A stretch of DNA of 64,000 nucleotides, taken from contig CM042998.1 in the NCBI GenBank assembly GCA_023678885.1, positions 2,607,820 to 2,671,819 of the forward strand. Direction: 5' to 3'. Every line of letters begins with the position of its first letter. The first letter of the stretch is position 1. The notes under the pieces were generated by a model. The model saw nothing but the letters and a program-made list of their open reading frames with translations, ran no database searches and was not told the DNA's origin. The position numbers and the translations under genes are program-made. Positions 9,882 to 22,094 of this stretch are shown in pieces. The stretch is from Pogostemon cablin (Eukaryota; Streptophyta; Magnoliopsida; Lamiales; Lamiaceae).

Positions 9882-11665
9882 GTAATAATTTATTAATTTA
9901 ATGAGTAATGTTTTAGGTATTAAAGAGTACCGGTGGACGGATAATTTGTAGATATTAGAGTACTTATGAACACTTAGTTTATTCTTTAAATCTGTATTCT
10001 CATGAACACATAGTACATTATTTTTAAAAAAGTTACGGCTAAAAAAAACTAAATTAATTTGATTTTATTCTATTTTTGAAAAAATCTTTGGCGTTGTCAT
10101 AAACGGACGAATAACGGCATTAAAAAGATAAAAATATGAAATTCAGAAAGATAATTTTTTTGTTTTTTTTGTGTGCGCTATTTTGGTTCATATTACAAGA
10201 ATTGAGAACCATATAAACTTTTGGCACTTTTTGAATTCACAGTACAATTTGCAGAATTTGAAAATCCTAACAAAAAGAAAACAGACAAGGATTTCTACTA
10301 ATGGTATTATGTCATGAGATTATACATGTGAGATGATGAGAAATGCTTACCCATTTTTAATGTATGCATATTATATAAATAAAATATGTTATTAATAGTT
10401 AAATTACGTGAAATATTATGAAGTATTATAATACTCTAAAAATCATACTGTAATACAATATTCATTATATTTAAAGAAAACATATTTTAACAATCAATAA
10501 GCATATTCTATATATATAACAATCATACTTTAACACATGTAATATAATCAATGTCTCAAAAAGGCTTTATCTTATTTTAATTATTTTGAGATGAACTAAT
10601 TTAATTATTTAGAATTTAATAAATAAAAAAAAACATAATTTTAGTTAATTTTGTCAAATTGAATCCTGGAGATATGAACCATGCCCGATATGACTGGTAA
10701 AATAGTAAAATGTTAAAAAAAAAAGATTTAACAAAAAATTGCAACGTACTCCACCTTAAATTTTCTTAACAAATCCAAATATTCATTCAACCATGGCATT
10801 CATGTAATGACATTGATCGGAAGTTTAAAGTAATAGAAGTCATATTGCTAGTCTTCTCGTTCAATGAATCACCACCCAAAAAATGTCAATGGTTCCATTA
10901 GTAAAAATTAATTTACGTGTATCAATTTTTACCAAATTTCTTAAACTAATCCATGATTAAAATAAGTGTGGCTATTTTTTTTTCTAATAAACCAAATTTT
11001 ATTTATTAATAAAGAGATTTGGATGTAATATATGCAAATAGACTTGCACATACAAGTTACAACAAAACAAAATTTATGGTGTATTGGAAAATAATATTTA
11101 TATGTTTGATATTGATATCGTCATATACGATGGCGTGTACAATTAAAACGAGACGAAAAATAAAATACATAAAACGACATGAAAGGAAAATGAAGGGAGA
11201 AATAAGCAACAAATTAAATAATAAGGACAAAAATAGATGACCCCTTTTCAATTAGGCATCTACATCCAATATTATATTACATTTTTATGCAATTCTAGGA
11301 AAACTACAATAGATCAAACAAAAGTGTGTAAGATAAGCACCAATCATCCAACTCACATATTTATTTATTAAATATTAAAAATATTACATATATATAATTG
11401 CTTCAAATGCATACAACTATATATACATACATACTGCAATAATATTTCTTCACCATACAATAAAAAACATTCAATAATTTGAAAAAAAAAATATAGCTAG
11501 GTCCTCAACCATTTACTTTGATTACGGACCGGGTGCAGTGCAGGACCCATTAAGTTGATTACAGACCGAGTGCAGGACCCATTAAGGTGGATAGCAACAC
11601 TAGACAATACAAAGCATCATTAATTATATGAATCAATAAAGCATTGGAATTTGTGGAATTTGTGA
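9882..11665. other. AT-rich intergenic sequence downstream of GA20ox
   Basis: No gene is visible. Near 11520-11590 a segment is imperfectly duplicated (GATTACGGACCGGGTGCAGTG / GATTACAGACCGAGTGCAG). The remainder is AT-rich. Confidence 0.5.
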
Positions 11666-13162
11666 TCATAGGATGAGTTGATCTTGTGGTGTTTTATGTT
11701 CCAATAGCCACTTGAAGAAGGATTGAAGGGTGTTCGTATCAGCTCTGTAATGATTCTGAGTGAACTCAAGGAGTGTTCGCCATGTGAAATCCGGATATAA
11801 TCTTGGATTGTTCGGACCCACCAATTCGGGTGGTGGGGAAACCACCTTATCCTTTTTTGGACAAAGGAAGAAAGCAAGAGATTTTCTGGGACATTTGTTG
11901 TTCACTACTGCTCTATGCAAACAACTCTTGTACATCCCATTTGAAAGTGCCTATTCAACAAAAGAAAAAACATGCATTTTACTTTTCCAAATATAGTTAT
12001 TAAAGTTGCTAAATGGGTATATAATTTGTCTATAAAAAACTTACCGTGAAAGTATCACCTATGTTGACAACAAAGGCATCGGTTTTTGGAGTTATCGATC
12101 GCCATTCTCCATCAACCAACACTTGAAGTCCAGCTATGTTGTCTTGGTGAAGGATGGTGAGGGATGTTGGATCACAATGAGGACCAGTGCCGAGGGTTTG
12201 GTCCGGATTCTGGCATGGAGGGTAGTAGTTTAATCTCATAATCGACTCATTTTCATTGAAGAATTCCTTGAAATGACTCCGGTTTACGCCTAGGCTCATG
12301 GACAAAAGCTCCATTATCGCTAATGAGAGTGTGCTCATTGCATTACAATACTTTTGATAGACTTTTCTGTACATATAAAATAGTTTGAAATGATTGATGG
12401 CTTTGAAAGTATATAATTAATATTGATAATATGTTACCTAATTTGTCAAATTTACTCTATTAATTAATTGAACTCAAATCAATCATGCAATAATAAAATT
12501 ATTTTTGTTAACTAGCTTCTTGTAGGTCAAATCATGTTTGAGCAAATAAAATTGTGTCCCCTACAAACTCTTTCAATTATATTTTCTCATTATTCTAAAG
12601 TACACCATGCATTATGTCAACACTTGACCAAAAAAATTAAATTGTGTACGTACCCCAGTTGTGCGAAATCTTGACCAACACTCCGGCAAAAGTACTCCTC
12701 AATATGAGACGAGCCCTCCGATGAATACTCAAAGGAGAGAGTTTCCTTCCACGGAAGTTTGGATGAGAATCTCCCAATAAAACTGCTAGCATAACCACAA
12801 CGCTCTCCGACTTTCCTCTCTGCCCTTCTTTTCTCTTCAGCAGATTTTCCGAAAAATTCATCCATATACTTACGAGCATCAGAAATCAAACGAGCATCAA
12901 TTCCATGGTTTATCACCATAAAAAAGCCATGCTCTCTGCATGCCTTTCCAATAAGCTCCGACGCCTTGACTGATGCAGCCACATCACCAGTAAGAACATC
13001 ACTGAGGTCAATCACTGGAGTCTGGAACTCGGATGGGACTTGTAGAGAAGGTTTCTCATTGTCAGGCCATATGAACTGTGAGGGTATATGAGATTTTTGT
13101 TGGGAAACTTGTGCATCGAATGCAAAGGGAATGGATGGTTGGTTCTTAATCATGCAAGACAT
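11666..13162 (-). CDS. GA20ox: Gibberellin 20-oxidase
   Basis: This 2-oxoglutarate/Fe(II) dioxygenase performs the successive C-20 oxidations of GA12/GA53 that lead to GA9/GA20, a key control step of gibberellin synthesis in the cytosol. Three exons: 13162-12654, 12366-12045 and 11950-11666 (stop included). Donors are GTACGT and GTAAGT; acceptors are TACAG and AATAG. The joined product is 371 aa, normal for the family. Visible motifs: the GA20ox signature LPWKETLSF in exon 1; NYYPPCQNPDQTLGTGPHCD (about 216-235); iron ligands H233, D235 and H289; the 2-oxoglutarate RxS at R299/S301; AFFLCPKKDKVVSPP near the C-terminus. The two-intron layout is typical. No frameshift or stop is seen, so it is probably functional. 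A TATA-like element lies about 70 nt upstream of the ATG. The signature separates it from GA3ox and GA2ox; which GA20ox paralogue it is cannot be decided here. Confidence 0.94.
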
Positions 13163-13232
13163 TGTTATTTCACAAATAGGATGATATTACAAGAGAAATG
13201 TTTGAGATAATATAAAAGTGTAATTGAGACCC

Positions 13233-13240
13233 GATATATA
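13233..13240 (-). promoter_or_regulatory. Putative TATA box of GA20ox
   Basis: TATATATC on the minus strand, about 70 nt upstream of the start codon at 13162. Confidence 0.5.
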
Positions 13241-13299
13241 GGGAAATATTATACGTTACACCAGTAAAATTCTTGAATTTTGAATATCTGTACGCATTT

Positions 13300-14182
13300 A
13301 TCGCCAAGTTGAATGAATTACTCTATGTTGAATGAATTACTCTATGTGCGTGATGATTCAAATTTAGATTATTAATATGATTACAATGTATGGTTGCATA
13401 TTGCATCTATATTGGATGTACGCGACAAAATTTAAATTTTAAGAGAAAATCAATTAAATTTTGAATATCTGCACATTTAATTTATCTATTTAATTACATT
13501 TAAATGTTGCATAAACAAGTAGATCTCCATATCATCTTATATTTATTAAGAGAATTACAAATCCTTTTTTTCTTGTGTATCCTGTTATATTTACCAAAGA
13601 ATTACAAATCCTTTTTCTCCTGTACCATGTTATATTTATCAAGAGAATTACAAATCTTTTAATGTTTATTGGAAAGTACATATGAATATCATAAGTATAA
13701 ATGATTAATTTTAGCAAATATTAAAATTATTAAATTAAAATGTATTGTTAGATATCATTATAATTTTAAAATAAATATTCAATTATTTATAAATTTAGAA
13801 ATTTTAATTAAAAAATTATACATAGTATCATAATCAATTAATTATGAATATTAGTATACTTAAATCATTATGTACGGTTAGAAATTAAAAATAAAAAAAT
13901 AAAAATTTATATTAAAATATTGAAGTATGTATAAAATAGAAAAATAAGTTTTTTATTTTTATATAAAAAACATTTTAATATATAGATGAATTATTATTAT
14001 ATTAGGAAAGGATGATAATTTTATCGTTATTAATATTATTATTAGTATGAACCCTCTTTAATATTTCTTCATCCCAACATTAAAATCATTTTTATTTTTT
14101 ACTTGTTTAAGAAAAATTTACTTTATAATTAATTTTATTAACTTTTAATGGTAATACGATATTTTTATATACTATTAATAAA
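13300..14182. other. AT-rich region upstream of GA20ox
   Basis: No gene is visible. A repeated motif of about 60 bp (TTATATTTATCAAGAGAATTACAAATC with variants) occurs three times at about 13535-13660. Confidence 0.5.
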
Positions 14183-14374
14183 TACTCATTCCGTCCCTGC
14201 AAAGGTTCTCATTTGCTTTTTAGAAGTGAATTAAGAAATATTATTATTTTATGTGTAGTTGATAATTATATTAGTAGTGAGTGACCTTTTTATTAAAAAG
14301 CGAAAAATGAAGACCTTTAAATGTAACACCAAATATATAGTACAATAGGACCTTAGGGTGGAATGAAGGGAATA
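14183..14374. mobile_element. Degenerate Stowaway-like MITE
   Basis: Left end TACTCATTCCGTCCCTG; right end GGTGGAATGAAGGGAATA. The body has TTTGCTTTTTAGAAGTGAATTAAG, as in the family. Confidence 0.62.
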
Positions 14375-14387
14375 ATATAAAGGCAAA

Positions 14388-14628
14388 AACTTGTGTGCAC
14401 CCGGGCGCGCCTTTAGAATTTTGTGTTAAATTGTATATCCTTTAGTATAAAGATGTGTACACTTTATTTTCTAAAGAAAAGTAAAAAATATTAATGAAAA
14501 GTATATACCCTTTACAGCAAAATGATGTACCCTTATTAATTAAAGTGTATACCATTTAGAACAAAATAATATACACTTACCTATAATACTAAATTCTAAA
14601 AGCGTACGGTGTGAGCACAAGAGTCTCA
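14388..14628. repeat. Interspersed repeat with ACTTGTGTGCACCC end
   Basis: The left end ACTTGTGTGCACCCGGGCGC and right end GTGTGAGCACAAGAGT are roughly inverted, with a body rich in GTATACCCTTTA-like segments. Related pieces occur at 2752, 7972, 15508, 22735, 38925 and 45380. Confidence 0.5.
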
Positions 14629-15507
14629 CTTTAATATATAAAGCATATTGTGTGTTATAAAAAAATGATAACAATATTTTAAAATTAAAGTATACTTTTG
14701 TGTTTAAATTACATTAAAATGTTTTTTCAGGATGAACCTTACTGTGGAATAAGAAAACGATGAACTTAACTATTCCTAACTAAAATTAATTAAAAATAGT
14801 AAAATAATAGAGTATATTTTTAAATATTCTAAATCTACTTAAACATATAATAAGACATGCTCACATAATTAATTATACGAACTCGTTTTATGTTCCTTTA
14901 ACTTTATGCCGCAGCCAATATACACTCAATTTATTCGTAAGAAATTGTATTCCTTCCGTACATCTCGAATAAATATTTATATTTTGTCATTTTCTTTTTA
15001 TCTTAAGATAAAAGTTTGCATTTTGTTTATATCAAGAGAAATTCAAATAAAATAATTAATAAGTTTTGGTACAGAGATAGTATTAATTTTAATTGAATAA
15101 TGTATGTGTGTTTTTAAATGAATATATATTGCATTTTTTATATTCAATTTATTAATTTTACATTTAAAAACTAATAGTATTGTAATAAATAAATAAATAA
15201 TTTACTAACAAATTGTATTAGTTTAATTCAACTAATGTATACTTCTCCATCTCACAATTGTTGTTGCATTTACTGTTTGTGCGCAGATTAATTATAATAT
15301 GTTAATATCCAGTGAATTCAGAAGTATAATATTTTAATATATAGTGACTAATTGTAATGTTTTTTATGGCCCCATGTGCATATATTAATTATTTTGTGTG
15401 GGTCTCATGTAGCAAAGGAGAAATGTAACAATAATTGTGAGACACTTTAATTAGTAAAATGTAATAATATTTACGGGATGGAGGGATTTTATATTATTAG
15501 GATAAAA
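14629..15507. other. AT-rich intergenic sequence with a degraded MITE
   Basis: No gene is visible. From about 15243 to 15485, CTTCTCCATCTCACAATTGTTG...CAATAATTGTGAGACAC and GGGATGGAGGGA look like a worn Stowaway-like element. Confidence 0.45.
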
Positions 15508-15789
15508 CTTTCGTGCCCCTAGACAGACGTACCATGCACTTAGATCCAATAGTCTCAGAAAAAAAAATGTACATTTTAGTATTAAACGTCGTACCGTTTA
15601 ATATAAAACCTTATACCAATAATTTTTGAAAAAAAAAATTCTTACTTAAACATTAATATCAATAGACTCTTTGATTGAAAAAATAATATAAATAAATTAA
15701 AGTGTATACATACTCTTTAAAAAAAATGTTACTCCCTCCATCCTATCCTAATGATAATTTTTGTTTTTACACGAGAATCAAGGAATATA

Positions 15790-16042
15790 TTTCCTCCATC
15801 CCACGTTAATGTTTACGTTTGTTTTTTACACGTAAATTAAGAGATATAATAGTTTAATGTGTAGTGAGGTGAGAGAAATAATATTTAATGTAAAATGAAT
15901 AGTTGTATTATTATTATGTGTGGACTCTACATGAAATAAATAATTATTTTGTGTGGGTCCAATTTGACAAAAAAGGGAACGTAAACTTTAATTTGGTACA
16001 ACCCAAAATGAAAGACGAAACTTTGACGCGGGACGGAGGGAG
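15790..16042. mobile_element. Inner Stowaway-like MITE
   Basis: Complete element bounded by TA, with ends TTTCCTCCATCCCACG and GCGGGACGGAGGGAG. It is inserted in the left arm of the outer MITE. Confidence 0.75.
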
Positions 16043-16141
16043 TAGTATTTTAATGTGTATTTAGGATATAATATTTTAATGTATAGTGAATAGTTGTATT
16101 ATTGTTGTAGGTGGATCCCATAATAATATTTTAATTATTTT

Positions 16142-18418
16142 ATCTTTGGTTGGATGCTTATACAAGATCATCTCAAAAGTGCTAGCCACCAGGTTGAGTA
16201 AGGTACTGGAAATGGTTATATCAGAGAACCAGTCAGCTTTCATTGGAGGTAGACAAATTCTTGATGGTGTTGTGGTTCTTAATGAGATCATTGAAGAATC
16301 AAAAAGAAAGAAAGTGAGCACGCTGATATTTAAGGCTGATTTTGCAAAAGCATATGATACTGTAGAGTGGAAATTCCTTGAAGATATGATGATAGGGCTT
16401 AATTTCGGACATAAATTGAGGCAATGGATCCTGGAGTGTGTCTCAACTGCATCAGCATCAGTTCTTGTAAACGAGAGCCCTACTGAAGAATTTAAACTCG
16501 AGAGAGGGTTGAGGCAAGGTGATCCATTATCACCCTTCCTATTCTTAATTGTGGCTGAAGGTTTAAGCCTTCTTATTTCTAGAGCAGTTGAGTTGGGAAT
16601 GTTAGAAGCCATGAGTATTGGTCGTGAAAAAATTAAGGTATCTCACTTACAGTATGCAGATGATACAATTCTCATGTGTACAGAAAAGATGGAGAATGTC
16701 TATGTGATTAAAGACATCTTGAGAAATTTTGAACTTCTATCAGGCTTAACTGTTAATTTCAACAAAAGTAGTTTGATGGGTTTGAACGTGGGCAGTGTTA
16801 CGCTAGAATCTATGGCAGATGTTCTTGGTTGTGAAGTGGGTTTGATTCCTTTCTCTTATTTGGGAATGAATGTTGGCATCAATCATAAGCGAGCAGCTTC
16901 TTGGGAGAATCTAGTTAATAAAGTTAAAAAAAAGATTAGCGTTGTGGAATGACAAACACATCCCGTTGGGAGGTCGTTGCATGTTGATTCAAGCGGTCCT
17001 TTCTGCAATGTCAATCTATTGTCTATCTTTCTATTGCTTGCCAAAACAACAATTAGAGATATTGTCCAGATTCAAAGAAATTTCCTATGGAGGGAGGAGA
17101 GAATACAAAAAAAAATCCATGGATCAGTTGGGATAACATTTGCAAAAAAAGAGAGAATGGGGGTTTAGGGATTAGAAATTTAGAGAAATTCAATTATGCA
17201 TTAGTTAGTAAATGGTTGTGGAGATTCCTTAATGAGTCAAAGAGTCTGTGGGTAAGAGTAATAAAATCCAAATATGGAGGTGTTGAGTCTTAGGGTTTAA
17301 GGAAAAGGGTAAAGTCTAGGTGATTGAAAGATGTTTGTGAAATGTTTGGGGGTGATGAGGGGGTGAGAATGAGAGATGATTGTGACATTATGGTGGGCAA
17401 TGGGAATATTATTTCTTTTTTGTTTGATAAATGGATTGATGGGATGTCTTTAAAGTCTAAGTTTGGGAGGTTGCTTAGAATTAGTGATAAGAAATAAGCG
17501 GTGGTGAGTCAAATAGGATACTTGGGAGTGAATGGTTGGAATTAGGATTTGAAATGGTGTCGTGCATTAAGAGAGTGTGATATGTGTTATCTTAACGATC
17601 TCATGTCTTGTCTTAACAGGGTGCAAATTGATCTATCCAAAGAAGATATGTGGAGATGGAGATATGCAAAAGATGGAATTTTTTCTACAAGTATAGTCTA
17701 CGAAAAATTGATGAGTCTACTGATATGGAAACAAACAAGGATAAGAAGAAGGCGTTCAAGAAACTGTGGGCATGTCATGCTCCAAGGAGTGTTAAGTCTA
17801 TTGTTTGGAAGGTGTTGAAAGGAAGGATGACTACAAAATCCAGCTTACAAAAGAAAGATATTATTCAACCCAACAACAATATCAAATGCGTGATGTGTGG
17901 TGAAATGGAAGAAAAATTATCGCATTTGTTCTTTCGTTGTAAGATTGCTCGTTTGATTTGGAACTGTTGCTATAATTGATTGGGGCAATCTATGGCACCC
18001 CATTCTGAGCCAATCCCCCATATGTTACAGCACATGGATTTGTTTGGAATTAGGCCAAAATGTAATGTTGTTGTTACTCTATAGGCATGCATTGTTTGGT
18101 CGATCTGGACATCAAGAAATAATTTTATATTTAATGGAGAGGCACCCAGCATTGTTTGGTCGATCTGGACATTAAGAAACAATTTTATATTTAATGGAGA
18201 GACACCCAACCCAATGAAGATGATACAAGGTATCAAAGCAAAGGTGTGGTCGTGGCTAATGGTGAACAGAAAAATTCGTAAAGATAGTACTTTTTTAGAT
18301 TGGTGTTCTTCTCATGCTTCTATTTTGCTATGAATGATTTTATGTAATAGGAGATATGCATCATTTGTTTGGATTTGAGTACCCCTTGTATCAATAAATA
18401 ATTTTTCTTTGAAAAAAA
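16142..18418 (+). mobile_element. 5'-truncated L1-type LINE
   Basis: The insert begins inside the reverse transcriptase domain (SLVGCLYKIISKVLATRLSK) and ends with CAATAAATAATTTTTCTTTG plus an A run. That is the usual form of a 5'-truncated plant L1 copy. RT is open to 16951 and includes DFAKAYDTVEW, GLRQGDPLSPFLFLIVAEGL and the catalytic YADD at 16653-16664. Past an A8 tract near 16925 the frame shifts. Homology then continues in other frames: WNDKHIPLGGRCMLIQAVLS, GGLGIRNLEKFNYALVSKWLW, and a zinc-binding C-terminal part (CVMCGEMEEKLSHLFFRC, about 17895-17955). Several stops and a 60-bp tandem duplication at about 18089-18208 follow. It is dead. No clear target-site duplication is seen; about 24 bp of the host MITE appears lost at the junction. 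Confidence 0.85.
18089..18208. repeat. 60-bp tandem duplication in the LINE
   Basis: Two copies of a 60-bp unit (GCATTGTTTGGTCGATCTGG and onward) with few differences. Confidence 0.85.
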
Positions 18419-18596
18419 AAGGAAAATGTAATAATTAAGATGAAACGCCTAAATTTAAAATATGTAGCTATTAGAACATGACGAAGGGAGTATATTTTTA
18501 AACATTTTGTGCATCCGAACATACAAGAGATGAACTCTATTTATTAATAAATATATATCATGAATTGAAATATTATTATTATTATATTGAAAATTG

Positions 18597-18823
18597 TACT
18601 CTCTCTGTTCATCCTTAATGTATCAATTTTACTAATTTTTTTGGTTGTCCTCTCTTAATGTATTCATTTTTTTTAAGATATTATGTGATCCACATACATT
18701 ACTAATACAATTAAAATATGTGATTACATTCCCACTAATATAACTATCTAATACATAATAAAAAATAATACTCCTTAATTCACGTGATAAAACAAATGAA
18801 TATATTAAAAATGAACGGAGGAA
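18597..18823. mobile_element. Stowaway-like MITE (GGGACTCACAC subfamily)
   Basis: Left end TACTCTCTCTGTTCATCC, right end ATGAACGGAGGAA. The body shares TACTAATACAATTAAAATAT and CATAATAAAAAATAATACTCC with the copies at 8313 and 57069. Confidence 0.65.
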
Positions 18824-19259
18824 TTTTTTTTTTCCAATGTGGTATATATTAAATTTTATTTTATTTCATATTTTTTGAAAGGTTAGCATTTTTTTTCTTC
18901 AATTGAATTATTTATCCTAATTCAATTTGTCACAAATTAAGTGAAAATTAATATAGGTGGACCAAGAAAAAAAAAACAAGAAAAGAGGATTGTCGATGAT
19001 GACTAGAAGAGTTGGGCGCAAGTAGGGCCCATCTTTCATGTGGTTGGACAAATATTAGGACAAATAAACCTGCTCCTTGCTTTACCTAATTCATAAATCA
19101 TCATACTCTATAAAATCAATTAATTAATTTTGTACAATTAACATGTGATCTTAAATCTTAAATCAAAATTGTATTATTTTTTTCTTAAATTAGCAAGAAA
19201 TGATCAAAATTCTGAATTAATTGTACGTTCCGATGAGATGATGCGACCATTAATAATAC
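18824..19259. other. AT-rich intergenic sequence
   Basis: I see no gene or recognisable repeat here. Confidence 0.5.
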
Positions 19260-19545
19260 TACTACCTCTGTCCCAAACTTATGTTCATCGGACACTGTAG
19301 ATACGGAGTTTAAGAAAAGTTACTTTTTGATCAACTTTATTGACTTTTCAGGGGTATTATGATATTTTTAGGTAATAAATAAAGTATAAAGTATGTTATG
19401 TGAGTTAGGTGAGAGTGATATTTTTGAAATTAAGATAATTTTTAAGGTTATTGGTTGATGTGAAATTTTCTTTTTTGGGTGGTGAATATAAGTGTGGAAC
19501 GGACGAAAACGCAAAGTGTGAACATAAGTATGGGACAGAGAGAGT
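19260..19545. mobile_element. Stowaway-like MITE (long subfamily)
   Basis: Left end TACTACCTCTGTCCC; right end ATGGGACAGAGAGAGTA. The body has GTTTAAGAAAAGTTACTTTTTGATC and TATTTTTAGGTAAT, shared with 24089-24362 and 56235-56534. Confidence 0.68.
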
Positions 19546-19551
19546 AATATA

Positions 19552-19706
19552 TACTCCCTCCGTCCGCTCAAAAGATGATATTTTTTTCATTTTGGTCGTC
19601 CTCTCCAAAGAGGGTCATGTCTTTTTTTACACATATGAGACCCACACACACCCTCTAATAAAACTAAAATATGGGTAAACATTCCCACTAAAATACGGAT
19701 GGAGTA
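19552..19706. mobile_element. Internally deleted Stowaway-like MITE
   Basis: Left end TACTCCCTCCGTCCGC, right end TACGGATGGAGTA. The middle is shorter than in full copies. It lies 6 bp from the preceding element. Confidence 0.65.
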
Positions 19707-19993
19707 GTAATTTAGTTTAATCAATAATATACTAAGTTATGCATACTTTAGTTCATCTTATCTTATGCAATACATATAGCACCCATTAGTTAAAGACACC
19801 ATCATTGCTTATTTTACTCTTGAAATGAATTTTGTGATACGAGTGAGAAGAGATAAAAAGCAATTGTTTTTTTTAAAAAAAAAATCAAATCTAATTTATT
19901 CTTAAAAAAAATGTCATTATTCAATCAGTAAAAGCATTCACACGCGTAGAACTAACCACAAACTATACTAAAAATATTAGAAACTCCATTTAA

Positions 19994-20085
<92 letters not shown>

Positions 20086-20457
20086 CTATTACAAATATCT
20101 CGATAACAAGCACAGACGAGTTTTAAAAATACTAAACTGTTAAATGATCATCTCATCTAAAAGCTTAAGCTGTTAGAGAAGATAATCGTTTAATACTTAA
20201 TCAAATCACTCTAACAGATGAGGTGGTTTCAAACCCAATTTTTTAGATTTCTATTACATTATTATTAGAGCATTGGAGTTGGAGAAATATTTTGAGAAAT
20301 TAACTCAATAGCAAGTTCCAATGCTCTCATTCATCCAATTCGTGGAGGTGGTTTCGAACTCAAATTTTTGGTTTTTCATTAGACATCTTAGGCATCTTAG
20401 GTTAAAGATTGGAGAAATATTTATCAATTTACATGACAATGTAAGAGTTAGTGTCTT
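19707..20457. other. AT-rich spacer with an (AT)n microsatellite
   Basis: A run of about 84 bp of AT dinucleotides lies at 19998-20081. No gene is visible in the rest. Confidence 0.65.
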
Positions 20458-20519
20458 GTGTACCAAATGCACAAGGTTTATAGATGTATAGGGTGTCTCT
20501 TGGGACCAATGTCCTCTAG

Positions 20520-20720
20520 GCCAAGCCCGCCTGCTGAGTCAGAGCCAACCTCCAAGCTGCCTGTCAAGTTAGGGTCGATCTCTGAGCCCGCCTTTCGAGT
20601 TGGAGCTCACCTCCGAGCTGCCTGTCTATTTGGAGCCCACATTCGAGTCCGCTGGCCGAGTTGGAGCCCACCTCCGAGCCAGCTTGCCGATCAATTGAGG
20701 TCCTTAGGCCGAGATCCATT
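20520..20720. repeat. GC-rich degenerate minisatellite
   Basis: Imperfect repeats of about 36-40 bp contain GAGTTGGAGCCCACCTCCGAG and close variants. This is markedly GC-richer than the surroundings. The frames through it are open by composition, not by evident coding function. Confidence 0.55.
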
Positions 20721-21178
20721 GAGAAGATTGATGTTTCCTTCTTCCAAAGCAAGTTTTCTTATCTCCTAATGATATGGGCTTTTCCATCTCCCAAAGCAAG
20801 CTTTCTCATCTCCCAAATTAAGTTTTCACATCTCTCAAGCCTAGAGCATTTAATATCTATACGCTACAAGCTTAGAACATTTAATACAAGAATAGTAGGA
20901 TTATAACCAAACTCCCTTGTATAAATTAGGAGCTCTCGCCCAATATAACACACGATTATCATCACCACTTAATTAACACTCAATCTCTCTACTGTAAAAG
21001 CGAGAATTAACTCCTACTACGTACAAAAAAATACAGAGATAACTCTCACACACTTGGAAGGAATTCTTATGTTTTCTTCCTCATATTTTCTTTCCATATT
21101 ATGTTAGATTGATCCGATGAAATCATATTACAGTCACATTAACCACCACTCAATACATCAAAAATTGACTATCAACAC
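20721..21178 (+). other. Possible LTR remnant with TATA-like motif
   Basis: Downstream of the minisatellite, GTATAAATTA (about 20919) is followed by a transcript-leader-like CA/CT-rich stretch. A possible LTR-type CA end occurs at ATCAACA (about 21178). I found no matching 5' TG end or target-site duplication, so this is tentative. Confidence 0.25.
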
Positions 21179-21319
21179 TCCCCAATTTTTTTTAACTATA
21201 TATATAATCTTTGAAATATTATTTGCTATATTAATTAATTGAAGTAGAATCCTATAAAAACAAAATATACTCTTTCCGTTCGCGTTAATGTTGACATTTT
21301 TGATGTTAATACTACATAA

Positions 21320-21430
21320 AAGATTAGGTGGGCTAGCTCACATGTCCACTGGGCTCCCCACAAAAGTGAGTGATTCAGGTTCGATTCTCATTTGGGAACG
21401 AATAGGAGGACTAAACCTAATATCAAAACA
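21320..21430 (+). mobile_element. SINE-related tRNA-like sequence
   Basis: GGTGGGCTAGCTCACATG (A-box-like) and GGTTCGATTCTCATTTGG (B-box-like) match the head of the SINE at 818-987 in the opposite orientation. The tail differs and no clean target-site duplication is seen. It sits in or beside a MITE left end (TACTCTTTCCGTTCGCG, about 21269). Confidence 0.6.
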
Positions 21431-22094
21431 AAATCCCATTTCAGTGCATGGCCTAAGCCATTAATGCATGGATATATTTGGAAAATTTTCACATCAATTT
21501 CGAATCACATCCTCAAATTTAAAATATAAATTAAAAGAAATCTTTTGTAAAATAAAAAGATATTAGGGCATGATATGAATAGCACAACGCATCTCATTTG
21601 TTATTTTAAATTTATTATCATTCAACTGCATTTTATGTTGCACGTTAGGAGTTATTATAATATATCTCCATTTCCTAAAAGTATTTTATTTTTATTTGGA
21701 CATGAAGATTAACAAAAATATAATTTTTTTTGGGATTATAATATTTTTTATAATAAATAAATGATAAAGTATGTTAACTGTATTTGGTAGGGATGATTAT
21801 TATTTCTTTTAAAAAATAGTAAATTGTATGGGAAAATATTATTGTTTTGACTTTTTTACTCTCTTTTTTTAAGGTGAAATTTTTGTGCAACGAACAAAAA
21901 TAAAAAGAGTAAAAATTTTTGTAGGATATATTAAATGATTATTTATTTTTTTATATTTAAATTACTTTTATGTTAGTCAGATTAAATATTTTTTAATTTA
22001 AATTTCATGTATTTTATAATTAAATTGTTAATTACTTACGTATAATAAATAAATACTTAATTTTTTTATCGTACGTAGTTTTATGTTTATCAAT
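21431..22094. other. AT-rich intergenic sequence
   Basis: I see no gene. Parts resemble worn MITE bodies (AAGGTGAAATTTTTGTGCAACG), but ends cannot be defined. Confidence 0.45.

Larger units (their letters stand above)
15732..18490. mobile_element. Outer Stowaway-like MITE split by a second MITE and a LINE
   Basis: The left part starts CTCCCTCCATCCTATCC after TA. It resumes at 16045 (TTTTAATGTGTATTTAGG..GGTGGATCCCATAATAATATTTTAATTATTTT). It then continues at about 18419 (GGAAAATGTAATAATTAAGATG) to the right end GACGAAGGGAG followed by TA. Joined in order, the three parts read as one ordinary element of this family. Confidence 0.72.

Noticed and set aside
11019..11251. Overlapping open frames on both strands in AT-rich DNA
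   Set aside because: Low-complexity Lys/Asn- or Leu/Phe-rich translations without conserved motifs.
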